Shown one piece after another: positions 24,453 through 36,800 of a stretch of DNA of 64,000 nucleotides. The DNA lies in assembly GCA_013339895.1 (NCBI GenBank), contig JABACO010000138.1, positions 21,514 through 85,513 on the forward strand. The letters run 5' to 3'. The notes beneath the pieces were generated by a model. It saw only the letters and a program-made list of their open reading frames with translations, was not told where the DNA came from and did not search any database. Made by a program: the position numbers and the translations under genes. This stretch comes from Ephydatia muelleri. Taxonomy: Eukaryota; Porifera; Demospongiae; Spongillida; Spongillidae. The stretch's first letter is position 1. Every line of letters starts with the position of its first letter.

Positions 24453-25835
24453 CTGGAATACCACTTCTGCATGTTCTCCACTTTAGGGTACCTCTAGCTT
24501 CCATCTCTAAGAGGCTCGTCGAAGATCTACACATTTGGGTGCACAGCCAGTCTACCATTCACCATGTCCACCTCAGCTTCACCCTCCCACCCTGTCACAG
24601 ACTCTCTTACACGACAGCCTGGCATCAATCCCACTTCTGCCACCATATATGCGATGGGACTTAGCCAATACAATGCACCACACCACTTGCAATCACATGT
24701 TATGTATGTTCCCTTAATATTCCCACTCACTCCTTATATGATCCACAGCACTGTAGTAAGTATCACATACTGTGCACTCATTACAAAGTCCCATTATACA
24801 GGTGTTCACGGACTGTTTCAACACTGTTGCATGGGCGTTCCCCATACATCACCACACACCGTGACCAACCTTTTCTTTGTTACACTGTGTTATCCTTGGC
24901 CACATGAGCCTGAAACACCAAGTTGATGTCCTACTGTGCCACTCGCAATGATGCAGCCCTCTGTCCAGAATCGACAATACTTTCATTTTTCTATGTGACT
25001 GCATAAATAAAGATATGATGCCCCTAGCGGGTAACAAAAAATGAAACGTTGGTGTAAAATCATGCAAAGACACGATCAGTTTTGTACAAGGATGTACTCA
25101 ATAGACCTCTGTTCCTAGGGTGAATACTGTCTTATGACAGACAATACTAATTGTGGAACATTGTAATGGTTAGGCACTGTCAGTATCCCAATATTCTATC
25201 CCACCTTCTTGAGCAGTCAGATGAATATCATTCTCCTCCACAATATTTACAAGTCACACTATTTATACACACAACAGCCAATTCCATTTCCCAATCATTT
25301 GCATAAACAGATCTTCACAGTACATGGTTCCGTACTTTAGCTCCGTTACAAACATCCTAGTTACATATATTTAACTCTAACATTGTATCAAACACCACTG
25401 TAATATGGCAAAGGGAACCATACCTTATTTCCTGACTCTGTGAACCACTCAATCCTACATCGAAGTCACTTTTTCAATGGCTGGAGAAGCTAATTTCATT
25501 TAGAGTGCTCCCATTTAGAGTGCAAACTTGTGACTCAGTCTAACACTTAGGTATAAATCTGTGTTTGTGTGTGTATGTACACGTGTGCGTGTATGTGTAT
25601 GTGCGTACATGTATGCGTGTGTGTGTATGTGTATATGCGTGCATGTGTGCGTGTGTGCATGTGTGTGTGTGTATGTGTGTGTGTATGTGTGAGTATATTT
25701 ACAATTTGGTGTATGTCCATAATGGAAGATTTGACTTAATTTACTCTCTTCATACCTCGTTAGCATTACTTTATGTGTGACCTATCTAGAAATATGTATT
25801 TGTCTAAATGCGCACTACTTTACAACGGAAGCAAA
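24453..25835 (-). repeat. Repeat X, left part, inverted
   Basis: Read on the minus strand this matches about 9700-10690, for example ggctgtgcacccaaatgtgtag, cataaggagtgagtgggaata, and the gcagtcacat/aagtattgt block near 24985-25010. At its 24453 end it passes directly into the 56-bp minisatellite. Confidence 0.85.
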
Positions 25836-25896
25836 AATACTGTACAAAATGCAAGTACTCTGCACTAGCTAAGGTGGTGGTATGGACTACATATTA

Positions 25897-26506
25897 TGCA
25901 GCACAGTATGGAGGAGGAGCATGTGTTCCCTATTTCCCTGTAGTGGTACTGGAGGAGGAGCATGTGTCCCCTATGTCCCTGTAGTGGTACTCCAGCACAA
26001 TATGGAGGAGGAGGGGCATGTGTCCCCTATGTCCCTGTAGTGGTACTACAACACAGTATGGAGGAGGAGGAGCATGTGTTCCCTATGTCCCTGTAATGGT
26101 ACTACAACACAATATGGAGGAGGAGGAGCATGTGTCCCCTATGTCCCTGTAATGGTACTACAACACAATATGGAGGAGGAGGAGCATGTGTCCCCTATGT
26201 CCCTGTAATGGTACTACAACACAATATGGAGGAGGAGGAGCATGTGTCCCCTATGTCCCTGTAGTGGTACTACAGCACAGTATGGAGGAGGAGGAGCATG
26301 TGTCCCCTATGTCCCTGTAGTGGTACTACAGCACAGTATGGAGGAGGAGGAGCATGTGTCCCCTATGTCCCTGTAGTGGTACTACAGCACAGTATGGAGG
26401 AGGAGCATGTCCCCCCTATGTCCCTGTAGTGGTACTACACCACAGTATGGAGGAGGAGGAGCATGTGTCCCCTATGTCCCTGTAGTGGTACTACAGCACA
26501 GTATGG
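25897..26506. repeat. 56-bp minisatellite, array 2 (about 11 units, opposite orientation)
   Basis: The unit is cagtatggaggaggaggagc, then atgtgtcccctatgtccctg, then tagtggtactacagca. It is the reverse complement of array 1. The last unit is cut by the hAT insertion at 26515. Confidence 0.95.
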
Positions 26507-26514
26507 AGGAGGAG

Positions 26515-27184
26515 CAGGGCCGACGCCGGCATTTAAAAAGTGGTCCGGCCAAACCGCGCAGTACCGCGGGAGGAGCTAGCGCTTAATTGTATCAATCGAA
26601 GGATTAATGCAAAAAAGGAGCCAGGCAGAAGCGAGATTAGTATACATGTAAATGAATAGCTCATGCATCATGCAGAATGCGCAATTAATTAACTAAATTC
26701 ATCAAGATACATCACCGAAAACAATGCGACGCCTTTCTCTTGACTAGATGAACTCTTTCGCTACTGCCTTTAGGTCCAGAGAATCTGTTTCTTCTTCACA
26801 ATGGATATGCAGCATCATTATATGGTTCAGTCGAGCCTGAGTCATGGTCGTTCTCAAGTAGGTTTTAATTCTGCGTAGTGCCGAGAAAGTCCTTTCACTT
26901 GAAGCATTTGTAGCGGGAATTACCAACAATATTTTCACAATATTGGTTAGCGATTGGTGGAATATCGATGTTGATGTACATGTGGCTACTTTGAGCCTCC
27001 ATAATTTTAATAACTTAACTCAGACACAATAAGACCGTTATTAACATGCATACTGGTACGTAACTCTACTGACTAGGCCCTAAGTCCATAATCCTTGCCG
27101 GTAACATTAAGAAAAAAAAAACGCTAAGCCTCAAAAAGTGGTGCGGCCATGGCCGCACCTGCTTGAACGGCGGCGTCGGCTCTG
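26515..27184. mobile_element. hAT element (non-autonomous, 670 bp) with 8-bp target duplication
   Basis: The left end CAGGGCCGACGCCGGC and the reverse complement of the right end, CAGAGCCGACGCCGCC, form a hAT-like inverted repeat. The 8-mer aggaggag lies immediately on both sides (26507-26514 and 27185-27192), matching the 8-bp duplication hAT transposases make. Inside is a piece of the transposase C-terminus. The element is too short to be autonomous. Confidence 0.9.
26744..26938 (-). pseudogene. hAT transposase C-terminal dimerisation fragment
   Basis: About 64 codons on the minus strand contain LLVIPATNASSERTFSALRR, IKTYLRTTMTQARLNHIMML and a short acidic tail. This is the hAT dimerisation domain, whose hallmark is the P..N...ER.FS..R.IKT..R..M...RLN block. 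The catalytic part is absent, so it cannot mobilise itself. Confidence 0.85.
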
Positions 27185-28000
27185 AGGAGGAGCATGATGG
27201 TGGTGGAGGCCATGCTGAAGCTAGGAGGACCTGGAATCGTTCAGCCATCATGTAAGAAGATTGAGTGGGGAGGTTATACAGGAATGGGAAGGGATGTCTA
27301 GAGCCTACTCCAGCAGCATGAATTTTGCAAGGGAAATGTGACATTGCATGGGGATCATCAATGCAGCAGTGCTGAAGGAGTGGTGATCAGGTGGACGAAC
27401 CCTTCAAACCCCCTCTAAATAGTACATTGTATTGGGTGCACTGTATGTCTGCTGTGTGGACTACGTGTATTCGGGGGTCTGGTGATTGGATGAGCTACTA
27501 GCAGTTGGAAAAGATTGGAGAAGCAGCTTGACACTAGCATCACTTGGCATGTGCAAGCTGAGGCTAGTTCGAATAGTTACATGGAGCTAAAGCAATGTAA
27601 AAGGATACTACTAGTGACGATTGAACCTTGTTAACATTACCATATGTGTGGTGTGCTTATGTCATGACAAAGGACTAAATATTTGTGTCAGTGGCATCAT
27701 GATCCATAGGTGTAATGTGGCCCCCAATTCTGACACAACAAATGCCAATGAATGAGCTACATGTAGGTCACTGAATCATGAAATACTACCATTACAAAAT
27801 CGATTCATTTTAGCATGCACAACTCCTGTTCCTGGTAGGCCTACAAGAATGATTGATTGTTACATCACAACATAGCTCTATTGTAGCCATTATTGCAAAA
27901 GGGACACCATTTTGGAAATGTTTATTTGATGTGATTTTCAGAAGCATACATAAATAAACAGAACAAGGTAAAAAACAACATAAATATGTGCACTATACTT
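27185..28000 (+). repeat. Repeat X, right part, direct
   Basis: From catgatggtggtggaggccatg (27193) it aligns with about 10690-11510, through ggatcatcaatgcagcagtg and tgtggactacgtgtattcgg to gtgcactatacttct. The end of homology lies at the stop codon of the adjoining micro-exon gene, so X may include that gene's 3' flank. Confidence 0.85.
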
Positions 28001-28002
28001 CT

Positions 28003-29268
28003 TCATAGTCATTCATGTCAGCTGCCTCACCTGGCTGTATCCATGTATAAATGATATAATGCATTAATGCATATGACAACTTACATATGCTCCCTTTCAA
28101 ACCCATTTGGACGGCACAGAAAGAGGGTGAAATACAATTCGTTTTACAATCATTTGCATATGCGTCACATACCCACTTCAGTATAGGGCATAAGCAGGTT
28201 TCTGCATTGTAGTGCATGGTTACTGAATGTCATTTTAAATTTTAAGCTATTATAGCAGGATCTTACTTTCTTTAAGGAATCGGTTTCAATAAGTTGTCAG
28301 AGAGTGATTTATTTCAAAGAGAATAAGCCATATCTTATGAAGACCACATGCCCGTAGGAGTCCAACTTACACACTGATGACATATCACATTGAAAAAAGA
28401 ATAAGGGATTGAGAAAATAAGACAATACATTATACTTACACACTACATACGATTTGTTGCCACAATGGAGATTACCAAATATGGAAATCAAATAATACGG
28501 CATACGGATGTAAGAAATTTGAATTCCAAGATACTTACTTCCCAACCACACTGGAGAAATGAGTTTACAATTATTCTTGAATTAAGATCAGTTTGTATAA
28601 TGATCACTTACCCACTATAATCAGCAGATCCCAGTCAGTACAGCGGGATAAATCGCATGTAAATCATTTTATATTTATACAAATCATATAATGATTATAG
28701 TATTCACTTTTTTGCACTGGAGCGATTGAAATGCACGTTGCTTTGATCATGTAATGAATTCATCATAGAGTGACACTTACTGTACGCACACACCAAGGGG
28801 CTGCAAAGAGATTTTAGGAATACAGTAATAAAGCTATAAACACATTGCTGCTAGAAATGCTACCTCCCAGCCCAAATGTACTGCGACAAAAAGATTGTAG
28901 TCTATTCTATCATACCCACCAGCGATGCCGACAATCAAACTGATTGAAACTGATATGTGCAACTAGAAATGTCAATATGCAGGTGTATCCCGCTAACTGG
29001 TACACTTTCCTATTGCACATTCGGGCTTCACTTCATATCTCAAGGACTATATAACATATAAAAGATATGTATGTACAAAACTACGAGGAAATGTAAATAA
29101 GCTGTGCCTTTTTAGTGACCAGTATATACGTGTATGCTCACAGTGCTTCATGCAATACAATATTAATCCATTCACGTGCTCCGCTCAAAGGTACATACAT
29201 ACCTTAGGTGCACTGTAAGCCACGACCACCATAGCAATGATTATCATCACAGTCAGTCCTTTCAACAT
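28003..29268 (-). CDS. Candidate micro-exon gene: small secreted cysteine-rich peptide
   Basis: The first exon, 29203-29268, starts at ATG (29268). It encodes a signal peptide (MLKGLTVMIIIAMVVVAYSA, then PK) and ends at AAG|GTATGT in phase 0. The last exon, 28003-28044, follows tacatggatacag and encodes PGEAADMNDYEEV plus a stop. Between them the minus strand has a row of tiny AG..GT-bounded segments: 28791-28810 (20 nt), 28622-28624 (TGG), 28549-28560 (12 nt, starting TGT), 28450-28452 (TGT), 28381-28383 (TGT), 28277-28279 (AAA), 28183-28185 (TGG; alternatively 28183-28211) and 28096-28104 (9 nt). Most donors are GTAAGT-like. All are multiples of three except the 20-nt one, which contains a four-base homopolymer, and several encode Cys or Trp. 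Splicing is inferred. The function is unknown. Confidence 0.45.
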
Positions 29269-30802
29269 CTTCAACGAAAATTACTTCAATGTCATCCTTG
29301 TTCTGGTTTTGTGATGCATTGGCGATTAATTGCAGTTATGCATCTTAGTATTCAGTGTCACTGGCAACCACAGAGACCTTTTCATTAATATTACACGTAC
29401 ACATGCATATTCACATGATATACATTTGACATCTCCCCTCACTTTAGTTCACACCAGTATCCTTTTATTTTATTCAACATAGTAACATCCAAATGAGCTT
29501 CAAATCATCATGTGGTGACAAGCTGTGGATGCAGATGTTGAGACTCCAATTACAACCATACCACATCACATCAACCACACATGTGGGGGGGTCACATCTC
29601 AATGACTAATTGATGAACGGCCTTCATTTTCCTCCACAGTGTTCAGGACAGTTGTGTTGGGTGTGCTATTTCACACCTCCTTCCTCTGTCCATCTCTCCT
29701 CTTTGTCTTTCCCTTTTTTTCTCCTGTGAGCTCTCTATTTACATAGTTTTGAAAGATATAGGGGTAGAACATTCAAACATTTACCTTCACAGTACCCTCA
29801 TGCTCTAACATCTGTTCTCCATTGATAGCAGGTGTGTGGTTAATTGTGCTATTATGTGTTAGAAATGGTAGTTGTTATCAACGGGTCAGAGAAGCACAGG
29901 TCATTACACCTCAATTCAACCAAAAGATAGACAGTATGTCTTTGATTTTGACTCAATATTCCATATATGAAGATCTTGATATTATAACAACCTGGACATA
30001 GATAATCAGTTAATTATCTAAGTCACACACACACACACACAAACACACATAAATGTACTACAGTACTGTAACAATGCATTGTTCCAATTATATGTGAAAG
30101 GTCTCAAAGCTGCCAGAGTTTCATATTGATGACATCCCCCATTAAAAATCAGTCATGAGGTTGGGTTGACCTACATGCAACTTTTAGTTGAACATGTGCA
30201 TGATTGTGTGAGTGGTTCGCATTAGGAACAACAACTGAAATCAACACACAAGCACACACACACACACTCCCCTCTGTGGTCCTCTTGGATACCACTGAAG
30301 TGGGTTGTCACCACTATACAGCTTCCACAACCCAGTTTGGTGCCCAGCGTTTGGCCTCAAATTGCAACCACACATCATTTTGGAAGAGATGCATCTTGGT
30401 GGGGATCAGACCATCCTAGTTATGCTAGTTTTAATCTAAACTTTGCCAGCCAGGCTTCAAGCATTTGGTACGAGCTTCCAAATCCAGAATGGGAAATGCC
30501 TCTGGCCACTTAGCATAGAGTCATGCATTCAGAAGTGTATGCTGCCATGTCATAGAGGACCATATTGCCATGTTGACTCTGAATGTTGTAAGAGATGATG
30601 CCTGCTGTCAGTGGTTTGGGTGGTCTAACAGCTTTGTAAAGATTCTGAAAAGTAGTTACCACTCTGTAGCTGAATCACTCTAGTGCACTGCTGACATCAT
30701 CATCAATTTTGGCACAGCGGACATGCAGCCAAAGTACTGATGCTGGCCTGGTCATTGTACATTGAGTTTCTAATTGCTTGAAATTAATTAATGCCAACAA
30801 TT
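29269..30802. other. No gene recognised
   Basis: AT-rich intergenic sequence with short (AC)n runs at about 30023-30043 and 30253-30267. No coding frame with splice signals was found. Confidence 0.5.
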
Positions 30803-30928
30803 CTATGAAGCTTTTGGAGTATTTGGTTTATGAAGCCTCGTGGTTTCACATGCACCATGGAGTAGTAGCTTTGCAATATATATAGCTGTCAGTACAACAA
30901 ACATAATAATAATGGCAAACACCACCAT
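30803..30928 (-). CDS. Small hydrophobic ORF (signal or membrane anchor)
   Basis: A 41-codon minus-strand frame starts MVVFAIIIMFVVLTAIYIAK and continues with a polar tail (ETTRLHKPNTPKAS) to TAG. The hydrophobic stretch of about 18 residues would serve as a signal anchor or membrane span. It lies 1.5 kb upstream of the micro-exon gene on the same strand and its hydrophobic style is similar, so it could be the first exon of a sister gene. No partner exons were found. Confidence 0.3.
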   Translation of the reverse strand: MVVFAIIIMFVVLTAIYIAKLLLHGACETTRLHKPNTPKAS

Positions 30929-31789
30929 TCCCTTCCTTACTGTAAGCAAGTCAAGGAAACTTGAGCAGCCAATGATATTTAAATGAACGCCCACCACTAC
31001 GCTTTGGAAAGTAGTAATCTACTGCTGGCTTGAAATGATTAACTAGAAAATCGTACTTGCTCTGGTGTACTGATGGATGCACCTGACAAAAATTGCTACC
31101 TCACTGCAATCCGAGATATAATCGATGGTAATTAACCTATATTGGCTGAAGAGATATCATCACTTGATGACAGCCAATGAGGTCACGGCACTTGGTGCCA
31201 CTACTTTCGACTGCTTCAAAATCGATCACGCCAATACATAAGATAATTATATGTGTATTTATCACAAACATTCAACTTTAAGAATTGATTTTAAACTTAA
31301 CCTTGCTCTGGCCATTAAATGTGAATTGGTGGAGTTATCCAAGCGATATCTCTGTGTCCTGTTTAACTGTACATTCCTATGTCTTTGCTGTGCATTAAGT
31401 AAATTAAAGAACTAACAGGTCCCTGACATACTGCCTTCAACAGTGAACATGCTTGCCTAATGTACCACTGATTGACTCCAAAGCACAGCTACATGTAAGT
31501 CCCCAGCTGATCAGTTGAAGGTTCCTATGAATGTTGCATGTTTTTCACATAAAGCATTCATTCAAAAACAATAAAATACAATTTTATGTAGCAGAGAACA
31601 TTTCAATGTCAATGCAATGGTTCAAACATGTTGTAGCAAATGCAAAGCATGTACAGCATCACATCATAAAACACTCCTACTGCCTTATTACCATGTCATA
31701 TGCACCAACTTGCCAGTTGACCCGTCAAGAGTCCAAAAATCACGACAATAATGAACATCACGCGATCAGCAAAACTATCAGATGTACCA
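30929..31789. other. 3' flank of RTK1
   Basis: No reading frame or repeat recognised. It lies downstream of the RTK1 stop codon and may contain its 3' UTR. Confidence 0.4.
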
Positions 31790-33841
31790 TCACGTCAGGT
31801 GGTCATAGTCAATATCGCTGTCACTGTCAACTGCAGACCTCATGGTGTGCATTTGAGTGCCCTCCTGGGGAGAACCAGGAGCAAGGTTGGTGAGCGTGGC
31901 AAACGTGATTGCTATTGGATGGGGATAATGACACCGGTGATCCACGAGGCTGGGTGGGCATTGCAACATGTTTGCTAGCTGCCATAGATGGGGACAGTGC
32001 GGGTGATCTGTGAGGTTGGGTAGGCGTGGCCACTGGATGGACCACCTTACCACACTCCTCAACAGGGATGTAAAGCTGCTGCGAGTGTGGCTGTTGAGGT
32101 GGTTGTGGTGCCTTCAGAAGTATACTCCAGCTTCCACTCCAAGGTTCTATCCCTTTGGAATGTGGGTACGAAGAGAATACTACAGATGGCTGAGGTATAT
32201 GTCCTTGAACTGGTGTGGTGGGATTACAACCCAGCACTATTTCATCATAATCTTCCTCAAAATCAGTCCTACTTGGGTACAGGGAAGCGGGTGGAGGGAA
32301 GGTGGAAGGTGGTCCGCACAACTGGCAGCTAGGCTGGGGAGCTGGAAGTGGCGTTGCCGGGGAAGACGAGCTGTCAGAGGCCACCTCATCATAGTCGTCT
32401 TCCTGCTCCACAGGAGTGGGTTGGATGAAGAGAGCGGGTGGATTGGGGAGGCGGGCTGGCATGGTGTTGTATTGCCACTGACTTGGAGGGAAGGGGGCGG
32501 GGTCTGTCACAGGCGGCAGAGGTTTAGTCTGAGCACTGTCCTCTCCAGAAACGAGTGGTTGATGGGCACTAATAGGAGCAGTACTTGCGTTCTCAAAGCC
32601 AGAAAAGTTGTTCAGAAGGGCAGGGGTGGTGTTCTGAGGTGTAGGGGTGCTGTTCAGTGGTGTAGGGGTGCTGTTCAAAGGTGCAGGGGTGCTGTTCAGA
32701 GGTGTAGGGGTGCTAGCGCTGTTCAAAGGTGCAGGGGGTGCTGTTCAATGGTGTAGGGGTGCTGTTCAGAGGTGTAGGGGTGCTGTTCAGAGGTGCAGTG
32801 GTGGTGTTCTGAGGTGTAGGGGCGGTGTTCTGGGGTGTCATGGTGGAACTCTCAGGACCAGTTCCACTATTCAGGGAGTTGACAGCAATACTCCTGAGAG
32901 GGGTAGATGCGACATTTTGACGGCTGGGGACCCTGCTCTGAGGACTAGGGTTCAGACCAGAGGAGCAGTTCTGAGGATCAGAGATGCTGCTTTCAACACC
33001 TGAGACGCCGTTCTTTAGGCCAGGTGCAACTGTTTGAACACCTGAGGTGTTGGTCTGAGTGCCAGAAATGTTATTCGTCAGGCCAGGAGTGCCAGCAGTG
33101 CTACCATGGGGGTAAGGAGTAGCAAATCCACTATGCAGCTTATGGGCATTATCAACCATGAGGTGGTCATACATAGACTCTTCAAGGACACTGTCCTCCA
33201 CGTTGGAGACAGTATCGGAGCAGATCTCATCGTAATCCACGTCCAACTGTTCCCCTGGTACACTCCCAGCAAGGGCGCTGGAAGAACCAATGCCAAAGAT
33301 ATTGGCACCGTGGCCACTGGTCAGTGCACCTGAGGACGACATGTCCGGCGCCGAGTGGTGTCGTGGGGGTGGGGCAGAAGGGAGGGGAGGCGGTGCACCC
33401 TTGGAAGGGTGGGCCCTGAATGGAACGCTCGACATGCAGTGGTGAGAAGGGTCCTCTGTGACTGTGATGGAGATGTGAGGGGTTATTGCATCAGTCGCGG
33501 GGGTTGCTTCATCTTCCAGTCTATCGTACGTCAGAGATGTGTTCAACTCATTTTCTGCAATCGTCGCATGAGCTGGAGGATTTCCCAGGTTAGTCCTACG
33601 GCGGTATCCGATGAAGGGTGTAGCGCTCTCCTCGCATTCACTGTAGTCATCGTCGTCCAGCTGCTGGAGGTACAGGAAATGGAGGTCCCGATAGAGGAGG
33701 TCGTACACCTTGGCGTTGTCCCCCTCGCCAACACTCTGCAGGTCGGGGAACTCTGGACTCAGCGGGCTCGTCTGTTCGTCCTTTGCCTCCAGCTGAGCCA
33801 AGATGTCTCTGAATGTGGGGCGACTTGAGGGAGTTGGATGC
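31790..33841 (-). CDS. RTK1 last exon: end of kinase and long tyrosine-rich tail
   Basis: It starts after acceptor cacccctcaag and reads HPTPSSRPTFRDILAQLEAK, the kinase C-terminus. A long low-complexity tail follows, with YDRL, YDEI, YDHL and YDEV motifs and the ending DSDSDIDYDHLT before TGA at 31790-31792. Two frame changes interrupt the tail: an extra G in 32734-32738 inside a repeat, and one between about 31830 and 32000. Acidic YDxx motifs suggest phosphorylation-dependent adaptor binding. Confidence 0.75.
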
Positions 33842-36800
33842 CTTGAGGGGTGTATGGAAACACATGTTACACCACAGTGACACTGTACTGTAATATTTCT
33901 TATATTTGATACGGAATAGATTTCAGAAATATTTTCTTACACAATTTGCAATGCCGTCTGATTGCTGATCCAAGTGCATAAACATGGAATACCATTGTAA
34001 TTATAACCCTGCTACTGGTCTAATATTCTTTTGTCACAAATTTCAGTAATTTCGTCATTCATTTGTCATTTTTCTTATATTGGAGTTTCCTACAGTAAAT
34101 ACCCACCAGAAAACATGTGCGTGTACCATACCAGTATAGAATGTTGATAGACAGTCTGTATGCACTGAATACGTGCAATGCAGATGGAATACATGTAGAC
34201 GTACACATACACACAGCAGACACACAAAGCATCCAAAATGACTATACATGTACGTACTAAAGCAACACACAGCACTCCTATCCTGCATCTAGTGACATCA
34301 ATACGGTACAACCACATATAAAGTGATGCAATTAACACCAGAAGCTTACAACATGTTCAACATACAGTAATCTGACACCTACCAAGCAGTGATCATCAAT
34401 TTGTATATCTTCCTGGAGCAGCCAGGTGGGGGGAGGAAGGCGGTGCCCCACAGACAGCATGCCTATAACCTGATTTGGTGGTGGTAACAGTTCATAGACC
34501 ACAGCAAAACTAGGGTTTCCCTCCATCTCCCTTGAAATATGTTGACTGGGAGACATGCCCTTTTCAGAGTACAGTAAAAAAAATACCATGCTTAATATTA
34601 TAATTCTGCTCTTATATGCTTCCCTCTCTCATCTCCATCTCCCCTCCTCATCTCCATCTCCCCTCCTCATCTCCATCTCCCCTCCTCATCTCCATCTCCC
34701 CTCCTCATCTCCATCTCCCCTCCTCATCTCCATCTCCCCTCCTCATCTCCCTCTCCCCTCCTCATCTCCCTCTCCCCTCCTCATCTCCATCTCCCCTCCT
34801 CATCTCCCTCTCCCCTCCTCATCTCCATCTCCCCTCCTCATCTCCATCTCCCCTCCTCATCTCCATCTCCCCTCCTCATCTCCATCTCCCCTCCTCATCT
34901 CCCTCTCCCCCCTCATCTCCCTCTCCCCTCCTCATCTCCATCTCCCCTCCTCATCTCCATCTCCCCTCCTCATCTCCATCTCCCCTCCTCATCTCCATCT
35001 CCCCTCCTCATCTCCATCTCCCCTCCTCATCTCCATCTCCCCTCCTCATCTCCATCTCCCCTCCTCATCTCCATCTCCCCTCCTCATCTCCATCTCCCCT
35101 CCTCATCTCCATCTCCCCTCCTCATCTCCCATCTCCCCTCCTCATCTCCATCTCCCCTCCTCATCTCCCTCTCCCCTCCTCATCTCCATCTCCCCTCCTC
35201 ATCTCCCTCTCCCCTCCTCATCTCCCTCTCCCCTCCTCATCTCCATCTCCCCTCCTCATCTCCATCTCCCTCTCCTCCTCCATCTCCCCTCCTCATCTCC
35301 ATCTCCCCTCCTCATCTCCCTCTCCCCTCCTCATCTCCCTCTCCCTCCTCATCTCCATCTCCCTCCTCATCTCCATCTCCCCTCCTCATCTCCATCTCCC
35401 CTCCTCATCTCCATCTCCCCTCCTCATCTCCACTCTCCCCTCCTCATCTCCCTCTCCCCTCCTCATCTCCATCTCCCCTCCTCATCTCCATCTCCCCTCC
35501 TCATCTCCATCTCCCCTCCTCATCTCCATCTCCCCTCCTCATCTCCCTCTCCCCTCCTCATCTCCATCTCCCCTCCTCATCTCCATCTCCCCTCCTCATC
35601 TCCTCTCTCCCCTCCTCATCTCCCTCTCCCTCCTCATCTCCTCCGCTCTCCCCTCCCTCATCTCCCTCCCCCCTCATCTCCCTCCTCCCCCCTCATCTCC
35701 ATCTCCCCTCCTCATCTCCATCTCCCCTCCTCATCTCCCTCTCCCTCCTCATCTCCATCTCCCCTCCTCATCTCCCTCTCCCCTCCTCATCTCCCTCTCC
35801 CCTCCTCATCTCCATCTCCCCTCCTCATCTCCATCTCTCCCCCTCCTCTCCATCTCCCCTCCTCATCTCCATCTCCCCTCCTCATCTCCATCTCCCCTCC
35901 TCATCTCCATCTCCCCTCCTCATCTCCCTCCCCCCGCTCCCCTCCCCTCCTCATCTCCCATCTCCCCTCCTCATCTCCATCTCCCTCTCCCCTCCTCCTC
36001 TCCCCATCTCCCCTCCTCATCCCCTCGCCCTCCTCATCTTCCATCTCCCCTCCTCATCTCCATCTCCCCTCCTCATCTCCCTCTCCCCTCCTCATCTCCA
36101 TCTCCCCTCTCATCTCCATCTCCCCTCCTCATCTCCATCTCCCCTCCTCATCTCCATCTCCCCTCCTCATCTCCATCTCCCCTCCTCATCTCCATCTCCC
36201 CTCCTCATCTCCCTCCCCCCTCCCATCTCCATCTCCCCTCCTCATCTCTCCGTCTCCTCCTCATCTCCATCTCCCCTCCTCATCTCCATCTCCCCTCCTC
36301 ATCTCCATCTCCCCTCCTCATCTCCGTCTCCCCTCCTCCGCTTCCGTCTCCCCTCCTCATCTCCCTCTCCCCTCCTCATCTCCATCTCCCCTCCTCATCT
36401 CCATCTCCCCTCCTCATCTCCATCTCCCTCCTCATCTCCATCCCCCTCCTCATCTCCATCTCCCTCCTCATCTCCATCTCCCCTCCTCATCTCCATCTCC
36501 CCTCCTCATCTCCATCTCCCCTCCTCCTCTCCATCTCCCCTCCTCATCTCCATCTCCCCTCCTCATCTCCATCTCCCCTCCTCATCTCCATCTCCCCTCC
36601 TCATCTCCATCTCCCCTCCTCATCTCCATCTCCCTCCTCACTCCATCTCCCCCTCCTCATCGCCATCTCCCCTCCTCATCTCCCTCTCCATCTCCCCTCC
36701 TCATCTCCATCTCCCCTCCTCATCTCCATCTCCCCTCCTCACCTCCATCTCCCTTCCTCATCGCCATCTCCCCTCATCTCCATCTCCCTCTCCCCTCATC

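Noticed and set aside
23418..26506. CRISPR-like direct repeats
   Set aside because: The 56-bp units are contiguous with no unique spacers, and the genome is eukaryotic.
31531..33828. Plus-strand frames opposite the RTK1 tail
   Set aside because: They are shadows of the minus-strand exon, whose YDxx motifs, kinase end and acceptor site are convincing.
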